Origin: Desulfurococcaceae archaeon MEX13E-LK6-19
Lineage (GTDB): Archaea > Thermoproteota > Thermoprotei_A > Sulfolobales > Desulfurococcaceae
DNA: 64,000 nt
Direction of reading: 5' to 3'
Assembly (NCBI GenBank): GCA_029637525.1
Contig: CP072660.1
Coordinates: forward strand, 1,761,612 to 1,825,611
Positions 43,700 through 52,497 of this stretch are shown piece by piece. Position numbers and translations under genes: made by a program. Under the pieces are notes generated by a model that was not told where the DNA came from, searched no databases, and was given only the letters and a program-made list of their open reading frames with translations. The stretch's first letter is position 1; every line of letters starts with the position of its first letter.

Positions 43700-44932
43700 A
43701 TGGTGGGATCAATAGTGATAGAGCTCCCGAGCGAGCTAATCATATTTTATACACTTGCACTATCACTATTGTTCGGAAAGTTCTTTGAAGAACTTATTTC
43801 AAGAACCAAATACCCGCCTGTACTAGGAGATATCCTAGCGGGACTTATTATTGGGGCAAGCGTGCTTGGAATATACATTGTAACCGACACCGTGAAAGCC
43901 GTTGCTTGGTTTGGCGTAGCAATGCTTCTATTCTACGCTGGACTTGAGACAAAGTATGGTGACTTCATACGTTTACTGCCAGTTGCAGGTCTTCTCACAA
44001 TAGGTGAGGCTCTAGCTGCTTTCTCTATGGGGTTCCTAGTAGGCATGATCATGGGTTATCCTCTTCTTCAATGTTTCTTTCTCGGCGCAATACTTGAAGC
44101 AACAAGTGTTAGCCTCACAATAAGGACTCTTATGGAAATAGGGAAGCTTAGCACTATAGAAGGATACACCATAATGGAGATAGCTGTTCTCGATGACCTC
44201 TCATCACTAATCACCATAGCTATCGGGGTATCGATAATAGCCCTGGGCACTGTAAACGTGATCAATGTTACAACGGTCTTCATCAAATCCTTTGGTGCAT
44301 GGGCTCTCTTACTCATAATACTCCATAGACTTGCGCCAAGAATAGTCAAGTATACAAGTAAACTACACGTAGAGGAGGCAATGATCTCCGTGTTAATAGC
44401 TGTCTTCGCGGGTGCCGCCGTCCTAGTAGGTTTAGCTGGAATATCCCCGCTAGTAGGTGCATATGCCACAGGACTAGCTTTATCAGAAGCAATAGCGACA
44501 CGTGAAGTAAGATCATCAATAAGGAAACTCGCAATAATATTCTCAACCGTATTCTTTGTCACCACAGCAGCTGAACTCGACCTAAAAACCGCGCTTAGGC
44601 CAGAATACCTAGGATTCTATCTGCTAATGATTGCTGGCGCATTTGCAGGAAAAATGCTGGGAGCCGGATTAACTTCTCTCATCCTAGGATTTCCGGTTAG
44701 ATCTGCGTTAAGAATATGTGTTGGCTTGTTTCCCCGCTGTGAGTTTGCTATTATAGCAGCTTATACTGCTGTTTCCGGAGGCGTACTTGGCGTTGAGGCA
44801 TATTTAGCGGCACTAATAATAGTGTTGACAACAAATGTTGCAACACCACCATTACTTAAGATGGTGTTTGCGGGCGAGGAAGTCTCTGAGGTTAAACTGA
44901 GATTCCCTAAGAGGGTAATTACTAGGCACTAG
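43700..44932 (+). CDS. CPA2 family cation:proton antiporter 1
   Basis: About 410 residues, 12-13 membrane segments. The YPPVLGDILAGLIIGASVLG segment, the FYAGLETKYGDF block and the paired acidic residues in AVLDDLSSLITIA (DD motif) are characteristic of Na+/H+ or K+/H+ antiporters of the KefB/NapA type. No regulatory RCK domain follows. ATG at 43700 is chosen; a GTG at 43715 has GGTGGG upstream and is an alternative. Tail-to-tail with a second antiporter, overlapping by 11 bp. Confidence 0.87.
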   Translation: MVGSIVIELPSELIIFYTLALSLLFGKFFEELISRTKYPPVLGDILAGLIIGASVLGIYIVTDTVKAVAWFGVAMLLFYAGLETKYGDFIRLLPVAGLLTIGEALAAFSMGFLVGMIMGYPLLQCFFLGAILEATSVSLTIRTLMEIGKLSTIEGYTIMEIAVLDDLSSLITIAIGVSIIALGTVNVINVTTVFIKSFGAWALLLIILHRLAPRIVKYTSKLHVEEAMISVLIAVFAGAAVLVGLAGISPLVGAYATGLALSEAIATREVRSSIRKLAIIFSTVFFVTTAAELDLKTALRPEYLGFYLLMIAGAFAGKMLGAGLTSLILGFPVRSALRICVGLFPRCEFAIIAAYTAVSGGVLGVEAYLAALIIVLTTNVATPPLLKMVFAGEEVSEVKLRFPKRVITRH

Positions 44933-46118
44933 TTTCTCTCTCACTCATTCTTTTCCAAAGAATAGAGAGGGTCACTGGAGTAACTATGCTTGTGACGTAA
45001 ATCAATAGTATTGTCGCTGCATAAATCGACTCGTGTATTATGTTATACGCCATCCCTATCGACGCAATAATTAGCGCTACTTCAGCTCTGGGCATCATCC
45101 CCACTCCTATGAACAATGATTCTCTCCAATCAAGTTTTAATAATCTTGCTAGGACCCCGCATCCAATAATCTTACTAAACATAGCAAGTACCGTAACTAT
45201 AACCATGATTGCTATGTAATGCGGCACCATAAAATAGGGTCTTATATCGACAGATGCTGCCGATAGTACGAAAAACACGTGAGCAAAGATGTTTGGTATG
45301 AGGCTAAATCTTCGTACAACCCTCTCTATTCCCTTTACTTCACTAAATGCAAGACCCACCGCGTAAGCTCCAACAACAAGACTTAAATGGAACTTCAAGC
45401 TAGCCCATGCAACTATAAATGTTAGGGATAATAAGAGAGCTATCGCTGTATCTTCAAGATGAAATAACCTGGAAATATACAACCACAACGTACCTGATAC
45501 TCTATGGAGTAAGGTTACAATGATTACATAGAATATTATTGCAATCATTGTTATAATGATTAGATCCTCTATAGTAGCTGAAGGCGATAACACTAATATA
45601 GTCACTAAGCCAAGTACAAGAAGACCCCCAATATCATCCAGAACCGCTGCACCAAGTATTAATGTTGAAGCTCTAGAGCCAAGAGCACCTATTTCAGCCA
45701 AAGTTTTTGCTGTTATACCAACACTCGTGGCTGTAAGTATCGCGCCAAGAAATATACTTTCACCATAGCCGAGCCCTAGAGCTAGTCCCCCAAAATAGCC
45801 TATGAAAAACGATACCACTATACCTCCCAAAGCCACAACAGTTGACTGGACAATATATTTCCTAAAATGAGAAAACCTTGTCTCGAGACCCGCCAGAAAC
45901 AATAGACTTATTATACCAAGCCATTTGATCAACGCTAGATTGCTTATGAAATACTCATTGAGGATCCCAGTAACACTGGGACCAAGCAATATACCAGCCA
46001 AAATGTCACCTAAAACAGGCGGAAGACCCAGGTACCCCATTAACTCCTCAAGAGATTTAGCAAGTACAAATATTAAAGCCAACATCAACACAAGGTCAGC
46101 AACAGCTTCTTCTTCCAA
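44922..46118 (-). CDS. CPA2 family cation:proton antiporter 2
   Basis: About 398 residues, paralogue of the neighbour: LPPVLGDILAGILLGPSVTG, FLAGLETRFSHFRKYI, and the DD motif in AAVLDDIGGLLVLGL, followed by GMMPRAEVALIIASIG near the C-terminus. TTG at 46118 is the likely start as GGAGGCGA lies 5 nt before it; a TTG at 46133 is in frame. The spacing and divergence of the two antiporters (conserved fold, clearly different sequence) suggest different ion or pH preferences. Confidence 0.87.
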   Translation of the reverse strand: MEEEAVADLVLMLALIFVLAKSLEELMGYLGLPPVLGDILAGILLGPSVTGILNEYFISNLALIKWLGIISLLFLAGLETRFSHFRKYIVQSTVVALGGIVVSFFIGYFGGLALGLGYGESIFLGAILTATSVGITAKTLAEIGALGSRASTLILGAAVLDDIGGLLVLGLVTILVLSPSATIEDLIIITMIAIIFYVIIVTLLHRVSGTLWLYISRLFHLEDTAIALLLSLTFIVAWASLKFHLSLVVGAYAVGLAFSEVKGIERVVRRFSLIPNIFAHVFFVLSAASVDIRPYFMVPHYIAIMVIVTVLAMFSKIIGCGVLARLLKLDWRESLFIGVGMMPRAEVALIIASIGMAYNIIHESIYAATILLIYVTSIVTPVTLSILWKRMSERETSA

Positions 46119-46282
46119 ATACTTCGCCTCCAAGCCGCTCGTCTCGTACTAGACCATACTATACTTTACGGTTCAAAGTTAGTGATAAAATTTCCTTGTC
46201 AATCAAAGGTATAAAGAGTGCTTCTGCTTAAAAACAGACTATAATAGATAACCCTATTTATACGGGAAAGGTGTACTAGGTA

Positions 46283-47230
46283 TTGGGTAAACCATATAAG
46301 CTAACATTTATGCCCTTGATAAAAGCTAGAATACCCTATGATAAGTTTATTGTTGAAGAAATAGTTGAATACATTGCATCACTAGATCCGCCAATATATT
46401 TTCCCCCATTGTTTTCGAATATAAAGGAAGTGTACTTCAACCAGCTGGTTGAGCAGAAAGTTCTTCTCTACAGGAACGAGCAGTATGTACTCCCCCAAAA
46501 CATAAGCCGATATATTACACGTAGAATAGATATTGATATACCAGAGTATAGAGAAGCCGCATTATTACTTAAGGAGCTAGGAGTTGAGTACAAAGGCGTT
46601 ATAGTACCCGGCATATTCTATACATTATCATCCGTAAATATTGAAGACAATATACATAACTCGATCGATAAAATAGTACATATAATAGCGAAAATAATCA
46701 ATAACTTAAGTGATATAGGCTACAATGTTAGCTTATTATATGAAGAAAAGCTAGATAGCCAAACTGGCTTCCAAGAAAATAAACTAAGTCTAGGTATTAT
46801 ATGTGAAGCATACAATAATCTTGTCTCATTGATTAATACAAGCATAAACGGGGTACTATTCTGTGATAGAACTCCACCACTCTACATAACAGCTATCCTT
46901 GATACAAAGATCGATTTCCTTGTATTTAACCCACTATTATATTCAAAAAATGAACTAGAAACACTATCCTCGTATTTTATTGAAAGTAATATAACCAAAA
47001 ATGTAATACTTTCACTTATAGAATACGATAAGCCAATAGGCACGTACATAGATAAAATTATATTCTCTCTTGAGCTATTGAAAAAACAAATATTCGCATT
47101 GACAAACACTTGTAGAGTATGGAGTTTTATAAAAGACTACAACAGCCTTATAAACGTATTAAATACTCTTCGCGAAAACTACGATGATATCATAAGTATT
47201 GTATCGAGAACAAGAATATTTAAACGCTAA
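46283..47230 (+). CDS. Hypothetical protein, 315 residues
   Basis: Not recognised. Soluble, Ile- and Asn-rich, with alternating strands and helices, which could be a TIM-barrel-like or Rossmann-like fold; features such as VIVPGIFYTLSSVNIEDNIHNS and FLVFNPLLYSKNELETL show no catalytic motif I can name. TTG start with AAGGTG 10 nt upstream. Its AT-rich codon use is somewhat stronger than its neighbours. Confidence 0.6.
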   Translation: MGKPYKLTFMPLIKARIPYDKFIVEEIVEYIASLDPPIYFPPLFSNIKEVYFNQLVEQKVLLYRNEQYVLPQNISRYITRRIDIDIPEYREAALLLKELGVEYKGVIVPGIFYTLSSVNIEDNIHNSIDKIVHIIAKIINNLSDIGYNVSLLYEEKLDSQTGFQENKLSLGIICEAYNNLVSLINTSINGVLFCDRTPPLYITAILDTKIDFLVFNPLLYSKNELETLSSYFIESNITKNVILSLIEYDKPIGTYIDKIIFSLELLKKQIFALTNTCRVWSFIKDYNSLINVLNTLRENYDDIISIVSRTRIFKR

Positions 47231-47314
47231 ATAGAAACACAATAGATAACGTTAATGTAATACTAACCCGCATGATACAATTAGAGGCTGTAGTACGTAG
47301 GAATGGTGTTTGCC

Positions 47315-47881
47315 ATGCCCGTGTATATTGTTGTCAGTGGGAACAAGTTCATCGGGATGTATGATAATTTCAATGACGCGTTGAAAAAACTTGTTGAAGT
47401 TGGAGGAGGGATGATTCTTCGTGGTGAAAAAATAATAGATTTATTGCCTGAAGAAGCTTCGGAGCTGGCATCATTTATCTTGGAGAAAACCGAGCCTGTT
47501 GAAGCACCTACTTCGAGAAAACCACGTTTGGTTGTAGTTCTCGATCAGATGTTTAAAGGATACTTTGCACCTATACTTTCCCGCCAATTCCCTGACATTG
47601 ATATATACGAAATAGTTGGTAAAGGACTAACTGAACCTGTCAAAATAGGAAATGTTGTAAAGCATCCTGCTCAAGATGATTTTGATGTTATAAACCTTCT
47701 TGAAGAACTCTCGTCAAAGAAACACAAGGTCATATTCTTTACTGGTGACAAGAAATTAGCTACACAGGCAAGTCTTATTAAAGATATTAAGGTAGTTTAT
47801 GCCCCTCCAAGCGAGTTTACAGGGAAAGAAGCTCTAGCGAAATATATGATTAATGAAGTCAATGAGGCTCTAAAGAAGTAG
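47315..47881 (+). CDS. PIN-like domain protein of unknown function
   Basis: About 188 residues. An N-terminal ~60-residue domain (YIVVSGNKFIGMYDNFNDALKKL) is joined to a PIN-like domain: LVVVLDQMFKGYFAPIL (first acid), the acidic pair in DDFDVINLLEEL and the FFTGDKKLATQAS motif (third acid). These spacings resemble Mut7-C or VapC-type RNases. ATG at 47315 has GGTG 7 nt upstream; ATG at 47303 is the longer option. No antitoxin-like gene adjoins, so a toxin role is not indicated. Confidence 0.6.
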   Translation: MPVYIVVSGNKFIGMYDNFNDALKKLVEVGGGMILRGEKIIDLLPEEASELASFILEKTEPVEAPTSRKPRLVVVLDQMFKGYFAPILSRQFPDIDIYEIVGKGLTEPVKIGNVVKHPAQDDFDVINLLEELSSKKHKVIFFTGDKKLATQASLIKDIKVVYAPPSEFTGKEALAKYMINEVNEALKK

Positions 47882-47941
47882 AATTTTCTTTTTAAACAAT
47901 ACGTGTTATAATCTATCTTCGATATAGCTGGAAGAGGTTAG

Positions 47942-49063
47942 TTGGTATTGGTGGATCCACGTGTTTCTAGGCTTGCAAAACTAATTGTTAATTACTGTGT
48001 AGAAGTCCGTGAAAACGAGGAAGTAGTTATTAGTGCAGGTCTTGAAGCACTACCTCTTGTTAGAGAGATCTATAAGGAAGTTGTTTCCATAGGAGCCTAT
48101 CCCTTGATGGTTAATCTTAGAGACGAGGTTCTCGATGAGATTTTCTACAAGTATGCCCGTGACAACGTATTGACTCATGTAAGCGATATCGAGAAATCTA
48201 TCATGGAAAAAGTCAATGTCTTCATTAGCATACTTAGTCCTAGCCATACCAAGCACTTAAGCAGCATCGACCCCAAGAGAATCAGTGTAAGAAGCAGATC
48301 ACGATTAGAATTAAACAAGATATTCTTGGAGAGAAGTGCACGGAAAGAATTAAAGTGGGTTGTAGCACCTTATCCAACAAAAGCTTTAGCCCAAGAAGCT
48401 GGTATGAGTTTACTTGAGTACGAGGATTTCGTGTATAGAGCGACTATGGTTGATAATATCGATCCTGTGAAGGCATGGAAGGAAAAAGCTTCTTGGCAGC
48501 AGAAGATAGCTGATTTCTTGAATAAAGTTAGTGAACTAAAATTCAGTGGACCAGGTATAAACCTTTACATGAGAGTCGATGGTAGGAAATGGATTAATGA
48601 TGATGGCAAAAACAATATGCCGGGTGGAGAAGTTTTCTCAGCCCCTATTGAGGATAGTGTCGAAGGATGGGTTGAATTCGATTACCCTGCTATCTGGCGT
48701 GGCGTTGAAGTAGAGGGTGTAAAACTAGTTTTCAAAAAAGGCACTGTAGTAGAAGCTAAAGCAAGACGTGGAGAAAACTTCCTCAAGAAAATGCTTGAAA
48801 CAGATGACGGGGCTAAACGTCTAGGCGAAATAGCTTTTGGTCTAAACTATAACATTGATATATTCACTAAAGAAATACTGTTCGATGAGAAAATAGGTGG
48901 AACAATCCATATGGCACTAGGATCAGCTTACCCAGAGACTGGTGGAAAGAACATATCGAGTATACATTGGGATATGATTAAGAACATGAAGAAACACAAA
49001 GTATATGCCGACGGCGATCTCGTATATGTAAACGGTAGATTCATCGAGGATGTAATACTCTAG
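47942..49063 (+). CDS. M29 family aminopeptidase
   Basis: 373 residues, standard for thermophilic M29 metallopeptidases (AmpS/PepS/aminopeptidase T). Conserved blocks: NMPGGEVFSAP, the metal residues in LGEIAFGLN, DEKIGGTIHMALGSAYPETGG and SIHWDMI near the C-terminus. Cleaves N-terminal residues of peptides in the cytoplasm using two Co or Zn ions. TTG 47942 follows GAGG directly; TTG 47948 is spaced better. It precedes the SDH-family protease by 53 bp on the same strand, suggesting a peptide-processing pair. Confidence 0.9.
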   Translation: MVLVDPRVSRLAKLIVNYCVEVRENEEVVISAGLEALPLVREIYKEVVSIGAYPLMVNLRDEVLDEIFYKYARDNVLTHVSDIEKSIMEKVNVFISILSPSHTKHLSSIDPKRISVRSRSRLELNKIFLERSARKELKWVVAPYPTKALAQEAGMSLLEYEDFVYRATMVDNIDPVKAWKEKASWQQKIADFLNKVSELKFSGPGINLYMRVDGRKWINDDGKNNMPGGEVFSAPIEDSVEGWVEFDYPAIWRGVEVEGVKLVFKKGTVVEAKARRGENFLKKMLETDDGAKRLGEIAFGLNYNIDIFTKEILFDEKIGGTIHMALGSAYPETGGKNISSIHWDMIKNMKKHKVYADGDLVYVNGRFIEDVIL

Positions 49064-49116
49064 TACCATAAAAGATTTTTATTACCAGCGATCATTTCAT
49101 ATAGAGGGAGCATATC

Positions 49117-50001
49117 TTGGTCGATAGTAGTTTACTTAGCATAGATATTATTGGTCTGCTGTTCTGGATACTCCTACTCTACACATTATTTCACCCACAA
49201 CTCCAAATGAAAAACCTACAGAATGCTAGGATGCGTATCATACATGACATGGAGAAGAAGTATGGATGGCGCGTCATAACAATGATTCATCGCCAGGAGA
49301 AAATAGGGTTTTTCGGTATACCAGTATACAGGTATATTGATATCGAAGATTCCGAAGCAATATTAAGAGCAATAAGGAGTACACCACCTCAACAACCTAT
49401 AGCCTTAATAATACATACTCCCGGAGGTCTAGTCTTAGCAGCATCACAAATAGCAAAAGCTCTTAAGAGACACCCAGGCAAAAAGATCGTGATAGTACCA
49501 CATTATGCTATGAGCGGAGGTACCTTAATTGCGCTGGCAGCTGATGAAATCATAATGGATCCTGACGCCGTTCTTGGCCCATTGGATCCACAGTTACAAA
49601 CTCCTCAAGGTGTTTTCCCTGCGCCATCACTTATTAAGATCGCTAAATTGAAGGGCAATCAAGCCAGTGATGCAACACTCATATGGGCTGATATTGCCGA
49701 GAAGGCTCTCCGCGAGATACAAGACACAATAGTATTCCTTCTCAAAGACAAGCTCGGTGAAGAAAAGGCACGTGAAATAGCGAAGAAGCTCACAGAAGGA
49801 TACTATACGCACGATTACCCAATAACTGTTGAGGAGGCCAAAGCTATGGGATTACCGGTGTCCACAAAAGTGCCTCCAGAAGTATATGCATTAATGGAGC
49901 TCTATCCACAAGCAATACAACAAAGACCAGGCGTCGAGTACCTACCGAGACCACAAGTACCTTACTACCATCATAAAGGAGGTGCTGCCGAAAGAAAGTA
50001 A
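49117..50001 (+). CDS. SDH-family (ClpP/crotonase fold) membrane protease
   Basis: 294 residues. One N-terminal membrane segment (about 5-25), then the ClpP/crotonase fold: IIHTPGGLVLAASQIA, the catalytic serine in HYAMSGGTLIALAADEI and LGPLDPQLQTPQG, as in serine dehydrogenase proteinases (PF01972). The YTHDYPITVEEAKAMGLPV block is family-specific. TTG start with GAGGGAG 6 nt upstream. A membrane-attached protease is the usual prediction; its substrate is unknown. The 3' end abuts a candidate C/D RNA on the opposite strand. Confidence 0.85.
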   Translation: MVDSSLLSIDIIGLLFWILLLYTLFHPQLQMKNLQNARMRIIHDMEKKYGWRVITMIHRQEKIGFFGIPVYRYIDIEDSEAILRAIRSTPPQQPIALIIHTPGGLVLAASQIAKALKRHPGKKIVIVPHYAMSGGTLIALAADEIIMDPDAVLGPLDPQLQTPQGVFPAPSLIKIAKLKGNQASDATLIWADIAEKALREIQDTIVFLLKDKLGEEKAREIAKKLTEGYYTHDYPITVEEAKAMGLPVSTKVPPEVYALMELYPQAIQQRPGVEYLPRPQVPYYHHKGGAAERK

Positions 50002-50064
50002 TCAGAGGAGGTGCATTTCCCCATAGCCCCATAACGGGGCTTGGGGCCAGGTTGGATTCATCAC
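50002..50064 (-). ncRNA. Possible C/D box guide RNA
   Basis: On the minus strand a perfect C box GTGATGA (50064-50058) and a D box CTGA (50005-50002) bracket 63 nt. An ATGGGGA eight bases into the second half would serve as a degenerate C' with exactly 12 nt to D, as in the two better guides in this window. No clear D' is visible, and an internal AGCCCC/GGGGCT hairpin occupies that place, so this may be an odd or inactive guide. Confidence 0.4.
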
Positions 50065-50109
50065 CATAGTATTGTTTTTCCTTCACCCAACTAAAATTTT
50101 ACCAACTAG

Positions 50110-51513
50110 CTAGCCTATTGTTTTCTCTTTAATCATTCCCCCTAGCTTCTTTGTTATATCAATAAGTTTTTCTTCAAATTTACTTGTTATCTCATTAAGC
50201 CTATTTCTTGAGGGGGCTTCAGCGTACAATCTTATTTTTGGTTCTGTTCCACTTTTCCTTACAAGAACCCACGAGCCATCACTATACTCGAATCTATACC
50301 CGTCGATGGTTATGATCTTCTCGGGTTCTCCTAGAATATGTTTCAACTCCTCAATAATCTCATCATACACTTTATCACGAAGACCTATTGGTTCTATGTA
50401 ATAACTTCTTCTATCCCACGGGTAATCTGGTATGCCCATTTCATCCAGTATTTTATCAAACGGCTTACCTTCCTCCACAACAGTTTTTGTTATCAATGCA
50501 ACTTGCCATACTCCATCAACCCAGGGACCCCATGATGGATCTATTAGTTTCCATGGCTCACCAGCCATTACAATATTGCCTGCACCAAGTTCCTTTACCC
50601 TCTCATGTGTTTTCCCGAGAACATATCTTTCCACACGTCCACCATATTTCTCAACAACATGATCTATAACACGTCCAGTGTCAATACTTACGACAACAAG
50701 TCCTTTACGTTCCATCAAGAGCAGAGCTGCATAGAATGCTAGTATCCTATCTTGTCGTATAAACCCTTTCCTCGGTGATAGAACGGCAAGCCTATCAGCG
50801 TCACCATCATGAGCTAGTATGACCGCTGGTTCTACAGAACTGTATAGAGGAAGTAGTTTTTCGAGAACATCTTTTCTAGGCTCAGGGCTTCGTCCAGGGA
50901 AGTATCCGTCAGGATTCGCGTTTACTGTCACAATATTTCCGCCAAGAGATCTAGCTACAGTTGGTGTAACACGAAACGCAGCACCATTAGCTAGGTCTAT
51001 CACTATTCTTGGCTCCCATTTCTTCCTCTCAGGAGTAAGCCTTGATACAATATCGTCTATGTACTCGTCAATAATCTCTTTCGCGTAAAAGAAGTCTCTT
51101 GCAACATACCACGGTTTTTCAACAATGCTTCCAAGCAGGCCCTCTATTTTCTCCTCAAGGGATCTAGTGAACTCGTATCCGTCTTTGTCATAGAATTTAA
51201 ATCCATTGTACTCTGGTGGATTATGACTTGCCGTAACTGAGACTCCAACAACACCATGCCACATACTCGCATAGGCTGCAACAGGAGTAGGCGCTATACC
51301 CACATACCCGGCGTCAACACCGCCAGCCATTAAACCAGACATGAATGACAAAGCAAGCGCTGGACTAGTAATACGTGTATCGTGAACAACGTAACCAGCA
51401 CCTTTTCCACCAACAACTTCAGCAACTGCAAGACCTAGTTTGTATGCGAGAACCCCATTAACTTCACTAGGGTAAACTTTACGAATGCCAGCTGTACCGA
51501 ATAAGCGGGCCAC
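50110..51513 (-). CDS. Phosphohexomutase (phosphoglucomutase/phosphomannomutase family)
   Basis: About 467 residues. Catalytic serine loop GVSVTASHNPPEYNGFKFYD, metal loop AHDGDADRLAVL, sugar-specificity loop MAGEPWKLI and the C-terminal phosphate loop VRKSGTEPKIRLYAE are all present and in order. Interconverts hexose 1- and 6-phosphates, probably glucose or mannose; the archaeal GEPWKL variant does not separate PGM, PMM and GlmM. GTG at 51513 (MARLFGTAGIR) with GGTGG upstream is preferred; the outermost TTG at 51546 adds residues outside the family. Confidence 0.9.
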   Translation of the reverse strand: MARLFGTAGIRKVYPSEVNGVLAYKLGLAVAEVVGGKGAGYVVHDTRITSPALALSFMSGLMAGGVDAGYVGIAPTPVAAYASMWHGVVGVSVTASHNPPEYNGFKFYDKDGYEFTRSLEEKIEGLLGSIVEKPWYVARDFFYAKEIIDEYIDDIVSRLTPERKKWEPRIVIDLANGAAFRVTPTVARSLGGNIVTVNANPDGYFPGRSPEPRKDVLEKLLPLYSSVEPAVILAHDGDADRLAVLSPRKGFIRQDRILAFYAALLLMERKGLVVVSIDTGRVIDHVVEKYGGRVERYVLGKTHERVKELGAGNIVMAGEPWKLIDPSWGPWVDGVWQVALITKTVVEEGKPFDKILDEMGIPDYPWDRRSYYIEPIGLRDKVYDEIIEELKHILGEPEKIITIDGYRFEYSDGSWVLVRKSGTEPKIRLYAEAPSRNRLNEITSKFEEKLIDITKKLGGMIKEKTIG

Positions 51514-51615
51514 TGTACCCACCAGTTCAAAACCTATAGTAGACAAAATATAAACATAATCTACTCGTCAAGAAAACGAAGAGGCATATTTACTACCTGA
51601 AGAAAATACCGAATT

Positions 51616-52488
51616 CTAGACAAGAATACTACGGAAGTTAATACTTGTATTGATTTTTACTAGGAGTTTCTCAACAATATCTATTACACCCTCGATCTCT
51701 TCTCTTAAATTATTGGCAAAACAAGATAAATACAATGGCACAGTCCCTCTCTTTAACCCTATATGGTCTCCAGCAAGTTTTAGAATTGAATAATCCATTA
51801 CTCGCTTGATTATTTTATTGATATCTCTATATATTGGATCTAGTGATCTAGCAAACATATCAATTGCTTCTAACGGGTTGTTGATACTTTTAATCTTTGA
51901 GACCCCGTTTCTTATTTGCTCAAAAATAGTCTCAAGTTCTAGAACACAGTTTTTCCCAGCAACGTAAATATTGCCATCAACCTCTATGGACTCACCACCA
52001 TAAATTATGGGAAGGAGAGTAAGTGTATTCTTTAAAGAAAGTTTACCTAGCGAACTATATAATGTTGCTATGGTATCTACGGCTTTTATACTAGAAAGAC
52101 CGTTGCCTGCTTGAGAGGATGCTGCCAATACCCCATATACAATTGTTTTCTCGGCAACAATATTAGATCCCATTACGCCACCAAGTACTATAGTGTTTTT
52201 AATGTTGATGAACATGCCTGGTTGAATAACTCCATTGATTATCATTAATCCTCCTTCTCCACTCTTGACGACAAGTTTATCATGAACACCTACATTTCCA
52301 TTAATAATGACTATACCGTTCAAATCTATGGTTATATTTTCGCCAAATAAATCACCATAGATGATAACTCCATCACCATTAATTACAATGCTTTCTTTGA
52401 GAATATCTCTCCGAACAATAGTCAATCTTTCAATCTTTTCTTCACCAAGAAAATCCCCGTGATTAAATAGCACTTCTCTATTACTCAA
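51616..52488 (-). CDS. Bactofilin-like beta-solenoid protein with alpha-helical C-terminal domain
   Basis: About 290 residues. The N-terminal ~150 residues are short repeats of the kind INGDGVIIYGDLFGENITI / IVIINGNVGVHDKLVV / LMIINGVIQPGMFI, that is beta strands with Gly/Asn turns at 15-20-residue intervals, as in bactofilins and other polymer-forming beta-solenoids. The last ~130 residues are predicted helix (LETIFEQIRNGVSKIK). No catalytic motif. Start is uncertain: TTG 52488 with GGTGG upstream is chosen; GTG 52497 is the longer option. It abuts the large coiled-coil gene upstream (stop and start adjacent), so the two form one operon. Confidence 0.5.
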   Translation of the reverse strand: MSNREVLFNHGDFLGEEKIERLTIVRRDILKESIVINGDGVIIYGDLFGENITIDLNGIVIINGNVGVHDKLVVKSGEGGLMIINGVIQPGMFINIKNTIVLGGVMGSNIVAEKTIVYGVLAASSQAGNGLSSIKAVDTIATLYSSLGKLSLKNTLTLLPIIYGGESIEVDGNIYVAGKNCVLELETIFEQIRNGVSKIKSINNPLEAIDMFARSLDPIYRDINKIIKRVMDYSILKLAGDHIGLKRGTVPLYLSCFANNLREEIEGVIDIVEKLLVKINTSINFRSILV

Positions 52489-52497
52489 TAAAACCAC

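Noticed and set aside
47315-47881. VapC-type toxin of a toxin-antitoxin pair
   Set aside because: No small antitoxin-like gene overlaps or precedes it; the neighbours are an unknown gene and an aminopeptidase.
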